DNA of 64,000 nt, from IMG/VR virus record IMGVR_UViG_3300017527_000160, positions 35,916 through 99,915 of that record; one strand, given 5' to 3'. Below the pieces are notes generated by a model. It saw only the letters and a program-made list of their open reading frames with translations. It was not told the DNA's origin and searched no databases. Position numbers and translations under genes: made by a program. The stretch is from a virus. The stretch's first letter is position 1, and each line of letters opens with the position of its first letter. Below, piece by piece: positions 56,188-63,440 of this stretch.

Positions 56188-56572
56188 TATTAACTAACTC
56201 TCCTGCTGTATTGATGGACTCTATGACAAGTCCTAACTCTTCTTTAGAGCAGTCAGCGAATGATTTCGCATAACCTTCTGATGTACTGAGATCTCCGTGA
56301 GTCAAACCTGACCTACGTTTTATCTCTAACTTCATCTCTTCAAAAGTATATCCTATTTCTGTTGCTAATTTTCTAATGCAGGCATGAATCTTGGCTAACT
56401 GTGCGTTAGTACCATTATCATTGAACGCCTCTATGAATACACTGACGTGTTGTCCTTCTTCTAAACTATCTACAAAGTTCTGTTGGAACTCCTGTGTTGC
56501 AGGAACTACATGAACTAGCTTCCCGTTTTTCTTGACCAATTTGGCACTGAATATATTATCCTTCTGACTCAT
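56171..56572 (-). CDS. NinB-like recombination protein, 133 aa
   Basis: The start is taken at MSQKDN (56572), inside a longer frame whose extra N-terminus overlaps the WGR gene. Residues 68-100 (AQLAKIHACIRKLATEIGY) fit the NinB signature region in which Gln, Lys and Trp-like residues precede a helix. NinB binds single-stranded DNA and assists recombination in lambdoid phages. The similarity is modest, so treat as probable. Confidence 0.5.
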   Translation of the reverse strand: MSQKDNIFSAKLVKKNGKLVHVVPATQEFQQNFVDSLEEGQHVSVFIEAFNDNGTNAQLAKIHACIRKLATEIGYTFEEMKLEIKRRSGLTHGDLSTSEGYAKSFADCSKEELGLVIESINTAGELVNINFSW

Positions 56573-56828
56573 ATCCTTTTTTCTTTTTGCTCGCGATAAG
56601 CTTGTTAAAGATATGTTCAGCTTCATCGAAAGGTGCGTTCTCACACTTGATGGTTTTGTTACCACCAATACTACCTCTCACTCCCCAGCCACGTACCTTA
56701 CCATAGTAACATACGACATGCCAGTTGTTAGGATTAGATTCAGATTGAATGAGATTAGCATTGTAGAACTTGTTACTAGAACCAGTCCTACAATACAGCT
56801 TCTCACTTCTTTCCTGATGACTATTCAC
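56556..56828 (-). CDS. small WGR-domain-like protein, 90 aa
   Basis: The segment YNANLIQSESNPNNWHVV followed by YYGKVRGWGVRGSIGG has the Trp-Gly-Arg pattern and spacing of WGR domains, which bind nucleic acids in PARPs and some ligases. The rest is a helical tail with Lys. The start overlaps the stop of the HNH-type gene by 8 bases. Confidence 0.65.
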   Translation of the reverse strand: MNSHQERSEKLYCRTGSSNKFYNANLIQSESNPNNWHVVCYYGKVRGWGVRGSIGGNKTIKCENAPFDEAEHIFNKLIASKKKKGYESEG

Positions 56829-57504
56829 CGTGTAGGTTCTTTTTCATCAGATCAGATCTTGTGATCGTACCTAAGTTAGATATGTGAAAGTTGGTTTCAT
56901 CACCATCCATATGGTATACTACCTTACCTTTTGGTGTTTTACCCCATCTCAATTCATATACTTGGCGAGCCGTTAAAGGCTTCTTCATCTTACCGTTTTT
57001 AAACTTACCTCCTGTCGGAGCCGCTGCCCATTGCTTCTTCAGCTTAGGTTTAGACTCGTTCTTCACTTCATCAACATTCTTGATGATCTCCTCAGTCTTA
57101 GGGTGAGGTTTCGGTTCTGTACTTGGCTTCTTAGGAACAGATGTTGTTTCTTCTTTACCGGTAGGTGCGAATTTATCGTGCTTCCCTATCGGTTCATCTG
57201 TTACATCTACCGTTACAGGTACACCTTTGTCAGTCTCTGTCTTCACAACCTTACGTTGTTCTGTTTTCAGAACGTCTTCTTGACTTCCATCGGTTTTGGT
57301 AACCTTATTCATAGTAGCAACCTTCACGGTCTCTACTACGGGGTTCTTTGGCATCACTGGTTTACCTAAGTCCGGTGGACATTCGGGATGTACAGTTTTG
57401 CTTGCTTTGCCTGCGTCTGTTGATTGCCCAACAGCAGGTCCTTGTGATGTGGTCCATCCTTTTCCTCGGATCCATGACCACACTGAAATAAAAAATCTTT
57501 TCAT
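56821..57504 (-). CDS. putative HNH-type protein with long basic Pro/Thr/Lys N-terminus, 227 aa
   Basis: Residues 175-225 (GKVVYHMDGDETNFHISNLG) look like the His-Asp-Asn core of HNH_3 modules (H-M-D-G-D-x-x-N-x-x-x-x-N-L). The N-terminal 170 residues are low-complexity, Lys/Pro/Thr-rich and probably disordered. HNH proteins in phages nick DNA or aid packaging; here function is unknown. The context is a row of small recombination and nuclease genes. Confidence 0.6.
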   Translation of the reverse strand: MKRFFISVWSWIRGKGWTTSQGPAVGQSTDAGKASKTVHPECPPDLGKPVMPKNPVVETVKVATMNKVTKTDGSQEDVLKTEQRKVVKTETDKGVPVTVDVTDEPIGKHDKFAPTGKEETTSVPKKPSTEPKPHPKTEEIIKNVDEVKNESKPKLKKQWAAAPTGGKFKNGKMKKPLTARQVYELRWGKTPKGKVVYHMDGDETNFHISNLGTITRSDLMKKNLHGE

Positions 57505-57515
57505 GTTCTTTGTGT

Positions 57516-57761
57516 TTATGTAATTGTTAGTGATTCCTTTAGTCCATCCAACAACCCATAGTTGTAGGAGTATCCTCGATCTTCTTTGTATTCGTCTGGA
57601 GTATATCCAAACTCAGCCTCGAAGTTATCGATCAGTTCTTGCTTAGCAGCAATAGCATTTTCTACAGTTTCATACTCACTGATTTCAATATGCCTTATCA
57701 TACCTGGAACAGCATACTTGCCTTCCATATAGTTTATATCATTCTGAAGTACCTTGCTCAT
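57516..57761 (-). CDS. hypothetical protein, 81 aa
   Basis: The start is taken at MSKVLQND (57761) because an A-rich leader precedes it. Acidic helical protein (TVENAIAAKQELIDNFEAEF), no domain recognised. It overlaps the 109-aa gene in another frame. Confidence 0.5.
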   Translation of the reverse strand: MSKVLQNDINYMEGKYAVPGMIRHIEISEYETVENAIAAKQELIDNFEAEFGYTPDEYKEDRGYSYNYGLLDGLKESLTIT

Positions 57762-58068
57762 TTTCCAAGTTTTTAGCATACCCTTCAGGATTCCATTCAG
57801 GATCTGTAGAGTGTGATGTTATCAATTGACCAACCTTTGCGGCTTGCTGTCTGAGATCCTTATGAAAGGCTTCTTCCGTCTCATCGATAGCATATATCGT
57901 AGGAGATGTCAGTGGGTTCAGTTCATTATCGACAATCATAACTTTACCTATGAGTTGTTCGACTAGTTCTTCACCACCTTCATCCTTCTGGTCATATACT
58001 ATCTCTGTCTTAAACATCAGATTGCTTACGCCTTCTTCTGTTGATTTTCTAATTAGCGTCACTGCCAT
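57739..58068 (-). CDS. hypothetical protein, 109 aa
   Basis: The start MAVTLIRKS at 58068 lies in an overlap with the next upstream gene. Alpha/beta with acidic helical C-terminus. No recognised family. Confidence 0.5.
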   Translation of the reverse strand: MAVTLIRKSTEEGVSNLMFKTEIVYDQKDEGGEELVEQLIGKVMIVDNELNPLTSPTIYAIDETEEAFHKDLRQQAAKVGQLITSHSTDPEWNPEGYAKNLENEQGTSE

Positions 58069-58652
58069 AGATCTTTGTTTTCTAACCACTCTATAAATTC
58101 CTCTTCACTTTTATCACTCTTTCCCATCTCATATGCTATGCGGGCTAATTGCATAACTTGAGGTAAATTAACTTGCGGTTCCTTAATAACCTTACTTGTC
58201 TTCGGAGACAGGTTGGAACCTAAATATGCCACAGAACCAGCAGTACAACAATCCTTACATAAGGGTTGCGAACGATTGGCTTTGAAACTGGCTGAACATT
58301 CAGTACATGTCTGCATGTTCTTACCCTCTTTAAACTTCAAAGGTTTAATTATGAAGTCATGTAGCTCTTTATCATAAAGCATACTTCTCTTGAGGATCTT
58401 TGTCCAATGCTTCATTGCGATAGGATAGACATACTCTCCGTTCAGGAAACAGATCTTCAACAAGGTGTCATAACGATCTATCAGACCGTTATAATCTCCC
58501 TCAGCGATCCAGTCACCTTCCCCGTTAGTATGAAGCAGAGTTATCCTATGGTAAATGTCATCTATTAAGACAACACACACAGAACCAGCTCTAAGATCTA
58601 AACGTCCATAAGGCTGGGCTATGATTGTACCCCTAGTAGTGTACTCCTGCAT
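58059..58652 (-). CDS. hypothetical zinc-ribbon protein, 197 aa
   Basis: The start is at MQEYTT (58652). An N-terminal beta-rich domain (RAGSVCVVLIDDIYHRIT) is followed, at about residue 110-130, by CTECSASFKANRSQPLCKDCC, a four-Cys zinc ribbon. The C-terminus is helical. It is translated with the SF2 helicase (20-base overlap), so a helicase-associated nucleic-acid-binding role is plausible. Confidence 0.55.
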   Translation of the reverse strand: MQEYTTRGTIIAQPYGRLDLRAGSVCVVLIDDIYHRITLLHTNGEGDWIAEGDYNGLIDRYDTLLKICFLNGEYVYPIAMKHWTKILKRSMLYDKELHDFIIKPLKFKEGKNMQTCTECSASFKANRSQPLCKDCCTAGSVAYLGSNLSPKTSKVIKEPQVNLPQVMQLARIAYEMGKSDKSEEEFIEWLENKDLWQ

Positions 58653-59763
58653 GATATAAAGGTTTAATCCATTCAATCTTGTCCTGGTTGAATCCTTTCA
58701 GTGCTGCTTTAACCCATACTTTATCCACGCTATTCACATAGCATAGGACATGTATCGTAGCAGTATCATTAGGGTTTAACCTCAACAATCTTCCTATCTT
58801 TTGCGGAGCTTTCCTATTGTTAGCATATGAATGCATAATCACACCGACTTTCAGATCTGGTACACTTACACCTTCACTCAACTGTTCAACAGCAGAAATC
58901 TTTGTGATGTGTCCCTTCTTGAATGCGGTAAGGTTATACTCTGAGTCAGCGTTGCTTGAATGAAAACTAGCTCCACAAATACGATCAGCTTGCGCCTGCG
59001 TATTAGCAAAGACAATAGTCTTATCTGTCTGAGCCTCTGTTAACAGCTTAGCATATGATTCTTTAGTACTTGCTTTCTGCAATGACTTCATACGTTGTAT
59101 GCCAGCTATAGCTTTCTGCTGGTCGCTGTTAGCATCCTCAACTCTACTACACCAGTACTGATAATCCTTCATCTCTGAAGTCATATAGTCTCCGTATTGT
59201 CCCTTCATAGGGATGTTTGCTTTTTCACTTAACATGAGCTCATGTACTACAATCTTGTAGTCATTCAGGATTGAATCCTCTATGGCATCATCTGTCTTAT
59301 ATACATATACCTTTGGGCAATAGTAGTTACACATCTTTCCTTTCTCAGTGTTCTTGTACACTGGGTAAGTTCCTGTGAGTCCTACTACTCTACCACCTTT
59401 CTTTATATACTCCAATAACCAGGGGTTATGTGTACCTTTTAATGAATGACATTCATCTAAGTATACTACGTCGTAATCGTAATCCTCTTTAATAAGAGAA
59501 CGATAGGTGTTAAACTTAACATGATCCTTCAAGTATTCAAACTTAAAGTTATTCATGTCGTCTAACCATGATTTGTATATTGCTTTCTTCGGTGCTATGA
59601 CTAAGTATCGTGATGTTTCGGTATATATGCTTGCCATGTCCTTAAGACCTAACATGCATTTCCCAACACCCATACTTACCTCTACACCTGATCTATTTTT
59701 ACCCCTTATAGCAGCTAGGGCTTCGCTCTGAATAGAGTCCTTACTCTTTTTTTCTTCATTCAT
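58633..59763 (-). CDS. SF2 DNA helicase, 376 aa
   Basis: Motif I SMGVGKC (30-36, Cys where Thr/Ser is usual), motif II DECH (103-106), motif III GLTGTYP and motif VI QKIGRLLR. These fit small SF2 helicases of the type I/III restriction-subunit and phage UvsW-like sort. It likely remodels recombination or fork intermediates. The start overlaps the stop of a 27-codon leader gene (ATGA). Confidence 0.8.
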   Translation of the reverse strand: MNEEKKSKDSIQSEALAAIRGKNRSGVEVSMGVGKCMLGLKDMASIYTETSRYLVIAPKKAIYKSWLDDMNNFKFEYLKDHVKFNTYRSLIKEDYDYDVVYLDECHSLKGTHNPWLLEYIKKGGRVVGLTGTYPVYKNTEKGKMCNYYCPKVYVYKTDDAIEDSILNDYKIVVHELMLSEKANIPMKGQYGDYMTSEMKDYQYWCSRVEDANSDQQKAIAGIQRMKSLQKASTKESYAKLLTEAQTDKTIVFANTQAQADRICGASFHSSNADSEYNLTAFKKGHITKISAVEQLSEGVSVPDLKVGVIMHSYANNRKAPQKIGRLLRLNPNDTATIHVLCYVNSVDKVWVKAALKGFNQDKIEWIKPLYHAGVHY

Positions 59764-59843
59764 AATTCTCTTACGATTGATGTTCCTGCTTGTTCATCTC
59801 CTGGATCAGAGCAGATGATTGTGCTTATTGTTGGTTGAAACAT
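59760..59843 (-). CDS. possible leader peptide of the SF2 helicase, 27 aa
   Basis: Short frame MFQPTISTIICSD... starts after an A/T-rich stretch and ends in an ATGA overlap with the helicase start, so it could couple helicase translation. It has one Cys and no recognised domain. Its short length makes this uncertain. Confidence 0.35.
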   Translation of the reverse strand: MFQPTISTIICSDPGDEQAGTSIVREL

Positions 59844-59857
59844 ATTTGGTTTAAACT

Positions 59858-59953
59858 TTAAATAGTTAATAATAAATTATATAAACTTAGCAACACTGCT
59901 AAGATTGCTAGCCCGAGAGCTAATGTGGAGCGGTTACTATACTTCTTAGGCAT
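59858..59953 (-). CDS. small membrane protein, 31 aa
   Basis: A basic N-terminus (MPKKYSNRS) is followed by one hydrophobic stretch (TLALGLAILAVLLSLYNLLL). The ATG at 59953 overlaps the stop of the upstream 96-aa gene by 8 bases. Pattern and coupling support a real single-pass peptide. Confidence 0.5.
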   Translation of the reverse strand: MPKKYSNRSTLALGLAILAVLLSLYNLLLTI

Positions 59954-60236
59954 CGAACTCTGAATCATATGGGTTCTCCAAATCATCATTGTAATCACTG
60001 ATACCTTCACCTATGAAAGTTCCACCTTCTTCTTTCATCCTCTTAGTCATCCTTAAGTGGACAGCCTCGTTGAACTCCTTATAGTCAACATCCGGATCTG
60101 TAACCTCGTCTACTATGACGCGTATCTCTAATTCTACTGTTACTAATACTGCTTTTTTATTCCCTTGCATTTTAATCTGTTTTATCTCGTAAATATTGTA
60201 CTGCGAATATACTAAATCTGAGGGATTTATCCCCAT
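59946..60236 (-). CDS. hypothetical protein, 96 aa
   Basis: The first Met is at 60236, but a better start may be MQGNKKAVLV at about 60170, after an A-rich leader. The core is beta-rich (KAVLVTVELEIRVIVDEV) and the C-terminus is acidic (SDYNDDLENPYDSEFDA). Unrecognised. Confidence 0.5.
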   Translation of the reverse strand: MGINPSDLVYSQYNIYEIKQIKMQGNKKAVLVTVELEIRVIVDEVTDPDVDYKEFNEAVHLRMTKRMKEEGGTFIGEGISDYNDDLENPYDSEFDA

Positions 60237-60273
60237 GACGCATAGTCTAAACAGTCAGTCTAGGTTAACAAAC

Positions 60274-60303
60274 AAAAAGAGAAACTCCTTATGAGGAATC
60301 TCT
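60274..60303 (-). terminator. hairpin terminator, minus strand
   Basis: On the minus strand AGAGA/TCTCT with an inner TCCT/AGGA stem is followed by TTTTT. It ends the transcript of the 87-aa gene. Confidence 0.65.
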
Positions 60304-60304
60304 C

Positions 60305-60568
60305 TTATACTTTTTCTAGTTGTTGAATGAGAACAAAGGCTATATACCAATCTTCTCGATTAACAGAGTTCAACATATCAATGATGTTATCCTGTTGTTC
60401 CAGTGAGATCTTACCTTCTTTCCTATACTTAGTGAGTAGAGGAAGAAGCCATTCAGTACGTAGCTTATGCCAACCAGCAAGCCTGTTCACCTCTAAATCG
60501 AACGTATGCATGGCAAACTCCAGCATATGTAGTGCAAGCTTATACATTCTTTCATAATTCTTACTCAT
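60305..60568 (-). CDS. hypothetical helical protein, 87 aa
   Basis: All-helical (KLALHMLEFAMHTFDLEVNR, RTEWLLPLLTKYRKEGK), no recognised family. Start overlaps the HNH gene by 4 bases. Followed by a terminator. Confidence 0.55.
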   Translation of the reverse strand: MSKNYERMYKLALHMLEFAMHTFDLEVNRLAGWHKLRTEWLLPLLTKYRKEGKISLEQQDNIIDMLNSVNREDWYIAFVLIQQLEKV

Positions 60569-60990
60569 AACTTAGATCTTGATATAGAGAAGCCAAGCTC
60601 TTTGGCCTCTATAGGGTGCATCTCTATCCAATCATGACAGGGTCTGCATACAGATAGGAAAAAGTTCGTATCTGTTAGCAGTTCTCCTATCCTACCTTTC
60701 ATGTGGTGAACGTCCGTGGAGTGGTGCTTACATGTGTTAGGCAGTTGTGCTTGGCAAGTTGGGGATGATAGTAAGAAATCCTTTCGGAGCTTAGAATACA
60801 CCCTCTCTTGTTTGGCTCGTTTTGGAGATCTGCGGGCAATAGGTTTCCGTTGGCTTGTTGGTTTATTTCGTTTACCCGTTACAGTTTGTTTCCGTAACCA
60901 GCAAACTTTACAGAACCTATCGCCCTGATGATTCTTCCAAATCATCCGCATCTCTCCGCACCCATCACAAGGCTTTAGTTTGACTTTCAT
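60565..60990 (-). CDS. HNH endonuclease with N-terminal zinc ribbon, NinG-like layout, 141 aa
   Basis: A zinc ribbon (CDGC near 8-11 and CKVC near 32-35), then a basic linker (KPIARRSPKRAKQER), then an HNH module: CQAQLPNTCKHHSTDVHHMKG with metal-binding Cys pairs, and CRPCHDWIEMHP. The layout resembles NinG-like recombination endonucleases. It may process branched DNA. The zinc ligands are intact. Confidence 0.72.
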   Translation of the reverse strand: MKVKLKPCDGCGEMRMIWKNHQGDRFCKVCWLRKQTVTGKRNKPTSQRKPIARRSPKRAKQERVYSKLRKDFLLSSPTCQAQLPNTCKHHSTDVHHMKGRIGELLTDTNFFLSVCRPCHDWIEMHPIEAKELGFSISRSKL

Positions 60991-61493
60991 TTGATTGTGT
61001 TAAAGTTACGTGGCAGTATACCTTTCTCGCATAACCTACTGATGATATCTTCTTTAGGGATACCGAGGTCTTTGAGTGAAGTACGACTAGTAAACTTTGG
61101 GTCAGGCTTAGAGTATACATCTAGCATATCGCTAGCAATGTTGCTCTTGGTAAAGATACTGAATAACTTGTTAGTCATCTTGATCAGTCTCTCCTGCTTG
61201 AAGATGTTCAACTCACGCTGAGCTCTTCGGTTGACCTTTTCTATACGTGCTACTTTATCAGGGTGCATGGCTTTCACCTCATCCTGTGTAAAGATCTTGA
61301 TACCAAACATAGCACGTTTATACAATATGTTCTGGTGTTTGTTGTACGGATCCTGCTCATATCTCTTTGTCTGAGAGTAAGGCTTCTCCGTTCTCAATGA
61401 CTTACCTAACGATTCAAAATCCTGGAAGGTTCCTGAGTAGTTCGTTCTGTCTTGTCTTTGAGCTGTCGATTTGATTTGTTGTGATTTGTTCAT
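60987..61493 (-). CDS. hypothetical basic helical protein, 168 aa
   Basis: Basic, Lys/Arg/Gln-rich with a helical centre (IEKVNRRAQRELNIFKQERL) and a C-terminal domain (SLKDLGIPKEDIISRLCEKG). The C-terminal part may be a small DNA-binding fold. It overlaps the HNH gene by 4 bases. No family recognised. Confidence 0.55.
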   Translation of the reverse strand: MNKSQQIKSTAQRQDRTNYSGTFQDFESLGKSLRTEKPYSQTKRYEQDPYNKHQNILYKRAMFGIKIFTQDEVKAMHPDKVARIEKVNRRAQRELNIFKQERLIKMTNKLFSIFTKSNIASDMLDVYSKPDPKFTSRTSLKDLGIPKEDIISRLCEKGILPRNFNTIK

Positions 61494-61531
61494 GGGTTTT
61501 TGTTTAAAAGATTTACAAATAATTGTTCAAT

Positions 61532-61561
61532 AAAAAAGGGACACAACCGAAGCCATGTCCC
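61532..61561 (-). terminator. intrinsic terminator with UUCG loop
   Basis: On the minus strand GGGACATGGC / GTTGTGTCCC with a UUCG tetraloop is followed by TTTTTT. It closely matches the hairpin at 41581-41604 (same GGC-UUCG-G core). It ends the transcript of the 154-aa gene. Confidence 0.85.
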
Positions 61562-61596
61562 CTATAATTATAACTATGTTATAATCAACCCTTATC

Positions 61597-62061
61597 TTAA
61601 AGAGCGAAATCTTCTGAAGATGATGTACCACTAGCCTTTGCTAACGCATAAGCTGCTGTGATGTCATCTCCATTAGTATGTTCAATACTAGTATCCTCGG
61701 AGTTACCCGCTAATACATAGATATGTTTTCTGTAGATAGGTTGATCCCCTACCGAACATACTATACCTGACTCCCCTGCTACTTTGTAATCTCTCTCAGG
61801 ACTTTTTCTGTTGAATGGTTGTAATGATTCCTTCACTACTACTCGTCCTTCTACTTCTTGACCTGCTTCCCATCCGAAAGCTGCTAGGTCGGATACCTTA
61901 CCTGGTATCAATGCTGATAGTGGTAACATTCGGGCGAACCCTGTGTTATCGACTACCATTCTTTTTTGTTCTACACGTATGTAACCATACTCTGGGTTCT
62001 TACCACTTTTGATAACAACGTTTCCGGCAGCATCTGCTGCAACTTTTACTTTTGAATCCAT
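61597..62061 (-). CDS. beta-rich protein with SSB-like C-terminal tail, 154 aa
   Basis: Mostly beta strands (NVVIKSGKNPEYGYIRVEQK, EVEGRVVVKESLQPF, KHIYVLAGNSED), compatible with an OB or small beta-barrel fold. It ends SGTSSSEDFAL, resembling the DFEL end of the SSB-like protein at 46160. It may bind nucleic acid or the same partner. It is followed by a strong terminator, and its leader contains a 7-bp hairpin at 62091-62121. Confidence 0.55.
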   Translation of the reverse strand: MDSKVKVAADAAGNVVIKSGKNPEYGYIRVEQKRMVVDNTGFARMLPLSALIPGKVSDLAAFGWEAGQEVEGRVVVKESLQPFNRKSPERDYKVAGESGIVCSVGDQPIYRKHIYVLAGNSEDTSIEHTNGDDITAAYALAKASGTSSSEDFAL

Positions 62062-62090
62062 AATGTTGACTCTATTTTTGATTAGGTAAT

Positions 62091-62121
62091 GAGAGTGTCT
62101 GACTTATGCACACGCACTCTC
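62091..62121 (-). other. hairpin in the leader of the 154-aa gene
   Basis: A perfect 7-bp stem (GAGAGTG / CACTCTC) closes a 17-base loop, 30 bases before the ATG at 62061. It could be a translational control element or the 3' end of the structured RNA upstream. A 14-codon frame also overlaps it but is too short to judge. Confidence 0.45.
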
Positions 62122-62122
62122 T

Positions 62123-62248
62123 TCATGTGCCAATAAACAACGTATTGTAGACCGCTTTGTCTACAGTATGCGTTGGTACCTCTTGATGAGGGGTAACAAC
62201 AGTTCTTTTGAACAACTTGTTGTTAATAGTTTTAATGATGGTTTTCAC
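62123..62248 (-). CDS. possible small protein with GTG start, 41 aa (uncertain)
   Basis: A GTG at 62248, after AAATAAATTCAA, opens a frame reading MKTIIKTINNKLFKRTVV with a basic amphipathic helix and no known domain. Three strong hairpins (62141-62170, 62177-62195, 62195-62224) lie inside it, which argues for an RNA rather than a gene. Kept because a promoter-like box sits 32 bases upstream. Confidence 0.3.
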   Translation of the reverse strand: MKTIIKTINNKLFKRTVVTPHQEVPTHTVDKAVYNTLFIGT

Positions 62249-62279
62249 TTGAATTTATTTTTGGGTATATTTTTGATTG

Positions 62280-62298
62280 CAAATATAACAGTTATATA
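62280..62298 (-). promoter_or_regulatory. promoter-like box overlapped by a perfect inverted repeat
   Basis: On the minus strand TATATTTG (62287-62280) fits TAnnTTTG. It partly overlaps the perfect inverted repeat ATATAAC-A-GTTATAT (62283-62297), as an operator would. It could drive the 154-aa gene and its leader. Confidence 0.4.
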
Positions 62299-62823
62299 AG
62301 ACTGAGAAGCGCACTAGCCATCTTATATCTTGAAAGCGATCGGGCCTTGGTTGATTCCACTGAAGAGACTATGGTACGGTGCGAGGAGCGAAGTGACGCA
62401 ATTGTCAGCGATAGTCCTGTCCACACTAGTATGCATGTCAACTTAGCTTTCTCACCTACGCTCTGCCTACACCTTAACTGTTAATGTATATGTTGAATGA
62501 TGTCCGGCTTTCTGCTTACCGGCTGAAGAATATGATATGGTACAGCACAAAAGGGTATTTCCGCCTGCGGTTACTTTCGCACAAGGGACTAGGAATATAC
62601 CTGTGCCACCCTTTGACTCAACCGTTAGTTCCATCTCTTGTCTGTATGCATTCATACAGCTTAGCCTTGGTGTCCCACATGGACGGTTTTATATCCATTG
62701 GCTTCAATCATTCAACAGTGTTTGGGATTACCTCAACTCGCAGTCATGCTCACCTAACGCAATTAGCGCAGTGGGTTTCCTAACAAGAAGGGGTTGGTAA
62801 TTACTCCTATGAACTGAAGGGTT

Positions 62824-63087
62824 CTAATCTTCAGGAAGGTTATTGAGATTGATTGGACCTTGTGTGTCCAACTCATCTGATTCGGGTGTGTAATCTAACC
62901 CCATATCTATATCTTCCTCAACTTCAATAATCTTTTGACCTTTAGCTTTCTTTCCGTAATACATTTTAGAAGAAGCCTCGCTACCATGCCCACAGTATGT
63001 GAGTTCGTGAAGCTCTCTGTCACTTAGCGACAGATATTCTTCTACGCTTAGATGAATAACTTTGCCGCTAGGTAACTGGAGTTGCAT
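62824..63087 (-). CDS. hypothetical acidic protein, 87 aa
   Basis: Starts MQLQLPSGKVIHLSVEEYL and is followed by helix DRELHELTYCG, a basic patch (SKMYYGKKAKGQK) and an acidic C-terminus (EVEEDIDMGLDYTPESDELD). No known domain. It is transcribed toward the structured-RNA region from the promoter-operator at 63113-63144. Confidence 0.6.
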   Translation of the reverse strand: MQLQLPSGKVIHLSVEEYLSLSDRELHELTYCGHGSEASSKMYYGKKAKGQKIIEVEEDIDMGLDYTPESDELDTQGPINLNNLPED

Positions 63088-63112
63088 TGATTAGATTGTA
63101 TTGACATAAAGA

Positions 63113-63144
63113 ACAAATGTAAGAAATTTATTTATAACATTTGT
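63113..63144 (-). promoter_or_regulatory. promoter with operator-like inverted repeat before the 87-aa gene
   Basis: On the minus strand TACATTTG (63121-63114) fits TAnnTTTG, 27 bases before the ATG at 63087. Two 8-base arms, ACAAATGT (63113-63120) and ACATTTGT (63137-63144), form a perfect inverted repeat with a 16-base spacer. The first arm overlaps the -7 box, as expected of a repressor site. The gap is 71 bases, without genes. Confidence 0.5.
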
Positions 63145-63157
63145 TAAGTTTATATTT

Positions 63158-63433
63158 CTACTCTATAACACCTTGTATATCTTTCTCTCGAATGATCACG
63201 TAGTCTTTACCCTCAAGCTGAGTACCCATCCCACTATTGGGTCCGTACTTAACTATGTCACCGACAACGAGTTCTTCTACATCTTTACCTTTCGCTACGA
63301 TTGTGCCTGCGATAGATGATATAACTTTCTCCTCTCCTCCAAGGATGATTCCACCAGCTGATTTGTTTTCTTGCACTAATGGTTCTACTAGGACTCTTTC
63401 GCCCAGTGGTCTAAACTTTACTTTCTTTGACAT
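63158..63433 (-). CDS. groES: co-chaperonin GroES homologue, 91 aa
   Basis: Full-length GroES: VKFRPLGERVLVEPL at the N-terminus, the mobile loop ENKSAGGIILGGEE, GTIVAKGK, and the C-terminal YVIIREKDIQGVIE. Caps the GroEL ring and helps fold phage proteins. The mobile loop is the part that would adapt host GroEL to large clients such as capsid or polymerase. No GroEL gene is seen in the window. Phage-encoded GroES-like co-chaperonins are known (for example T4 gp31 as an analogue). Confidence 0.93.
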   Translation of the reverse strand: MSKKVKFRPLGERVLVEPLVQENKSAGGIILGGEEKVISSIAGTIVAKGKDVEELVVGDIVKYGPNSGMGTQLEGKDYVIIREKDIQGVIE

Positions 63434-63440
63434 ACTTTCT

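Larger units (their letters stand above)
62085..62815 (-). ncRNA. candidate large structured noncoding RNA
   Basis: This 730-base stretch between two genes holds no long frame but many complementary segments. Stems seen (plus-strand coordinates): 62642-62659 (7 bp, perfect), 62675-62701 (8 bp with one bulge), 62550-62556 with 62608-62614 (7 bp) enclosing 62579-62606 and 62561-62570, 62367-62372 with 62411-62416, 62394-62407, 62294-62301 with 62321-62328 (8 bp, perfect), and four more between 62091 and 62224. Loops and joints are A-rich on the minus strand (GAAA, AAAA, GTAA), and two stems have G-U pairs only on that strand. It appears richer in G+C than its surroundings. Large ornate RNAs such as GOLLD and ROOL are known in phages and have similar size; identity is not established. 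Confidence 0.5.

Noticed and set aside
62467-62655. 62-codon minus-strand frame (ends TYTLTVKV) within the candidate RNA
   Set aside because: Beta-strand-like ending is suggestive, but the frame is closed by a stop at 62689-62691 just upstream and stems run through it. I prefer an RNA, without excluding a short peptide.
62484-62800. overlapping plus-strand frames of 87-99 codons in the same region
   Set aside because: Low-quality Ser/His/Leu composition, no start signals, both lie over the paired RNA segments.
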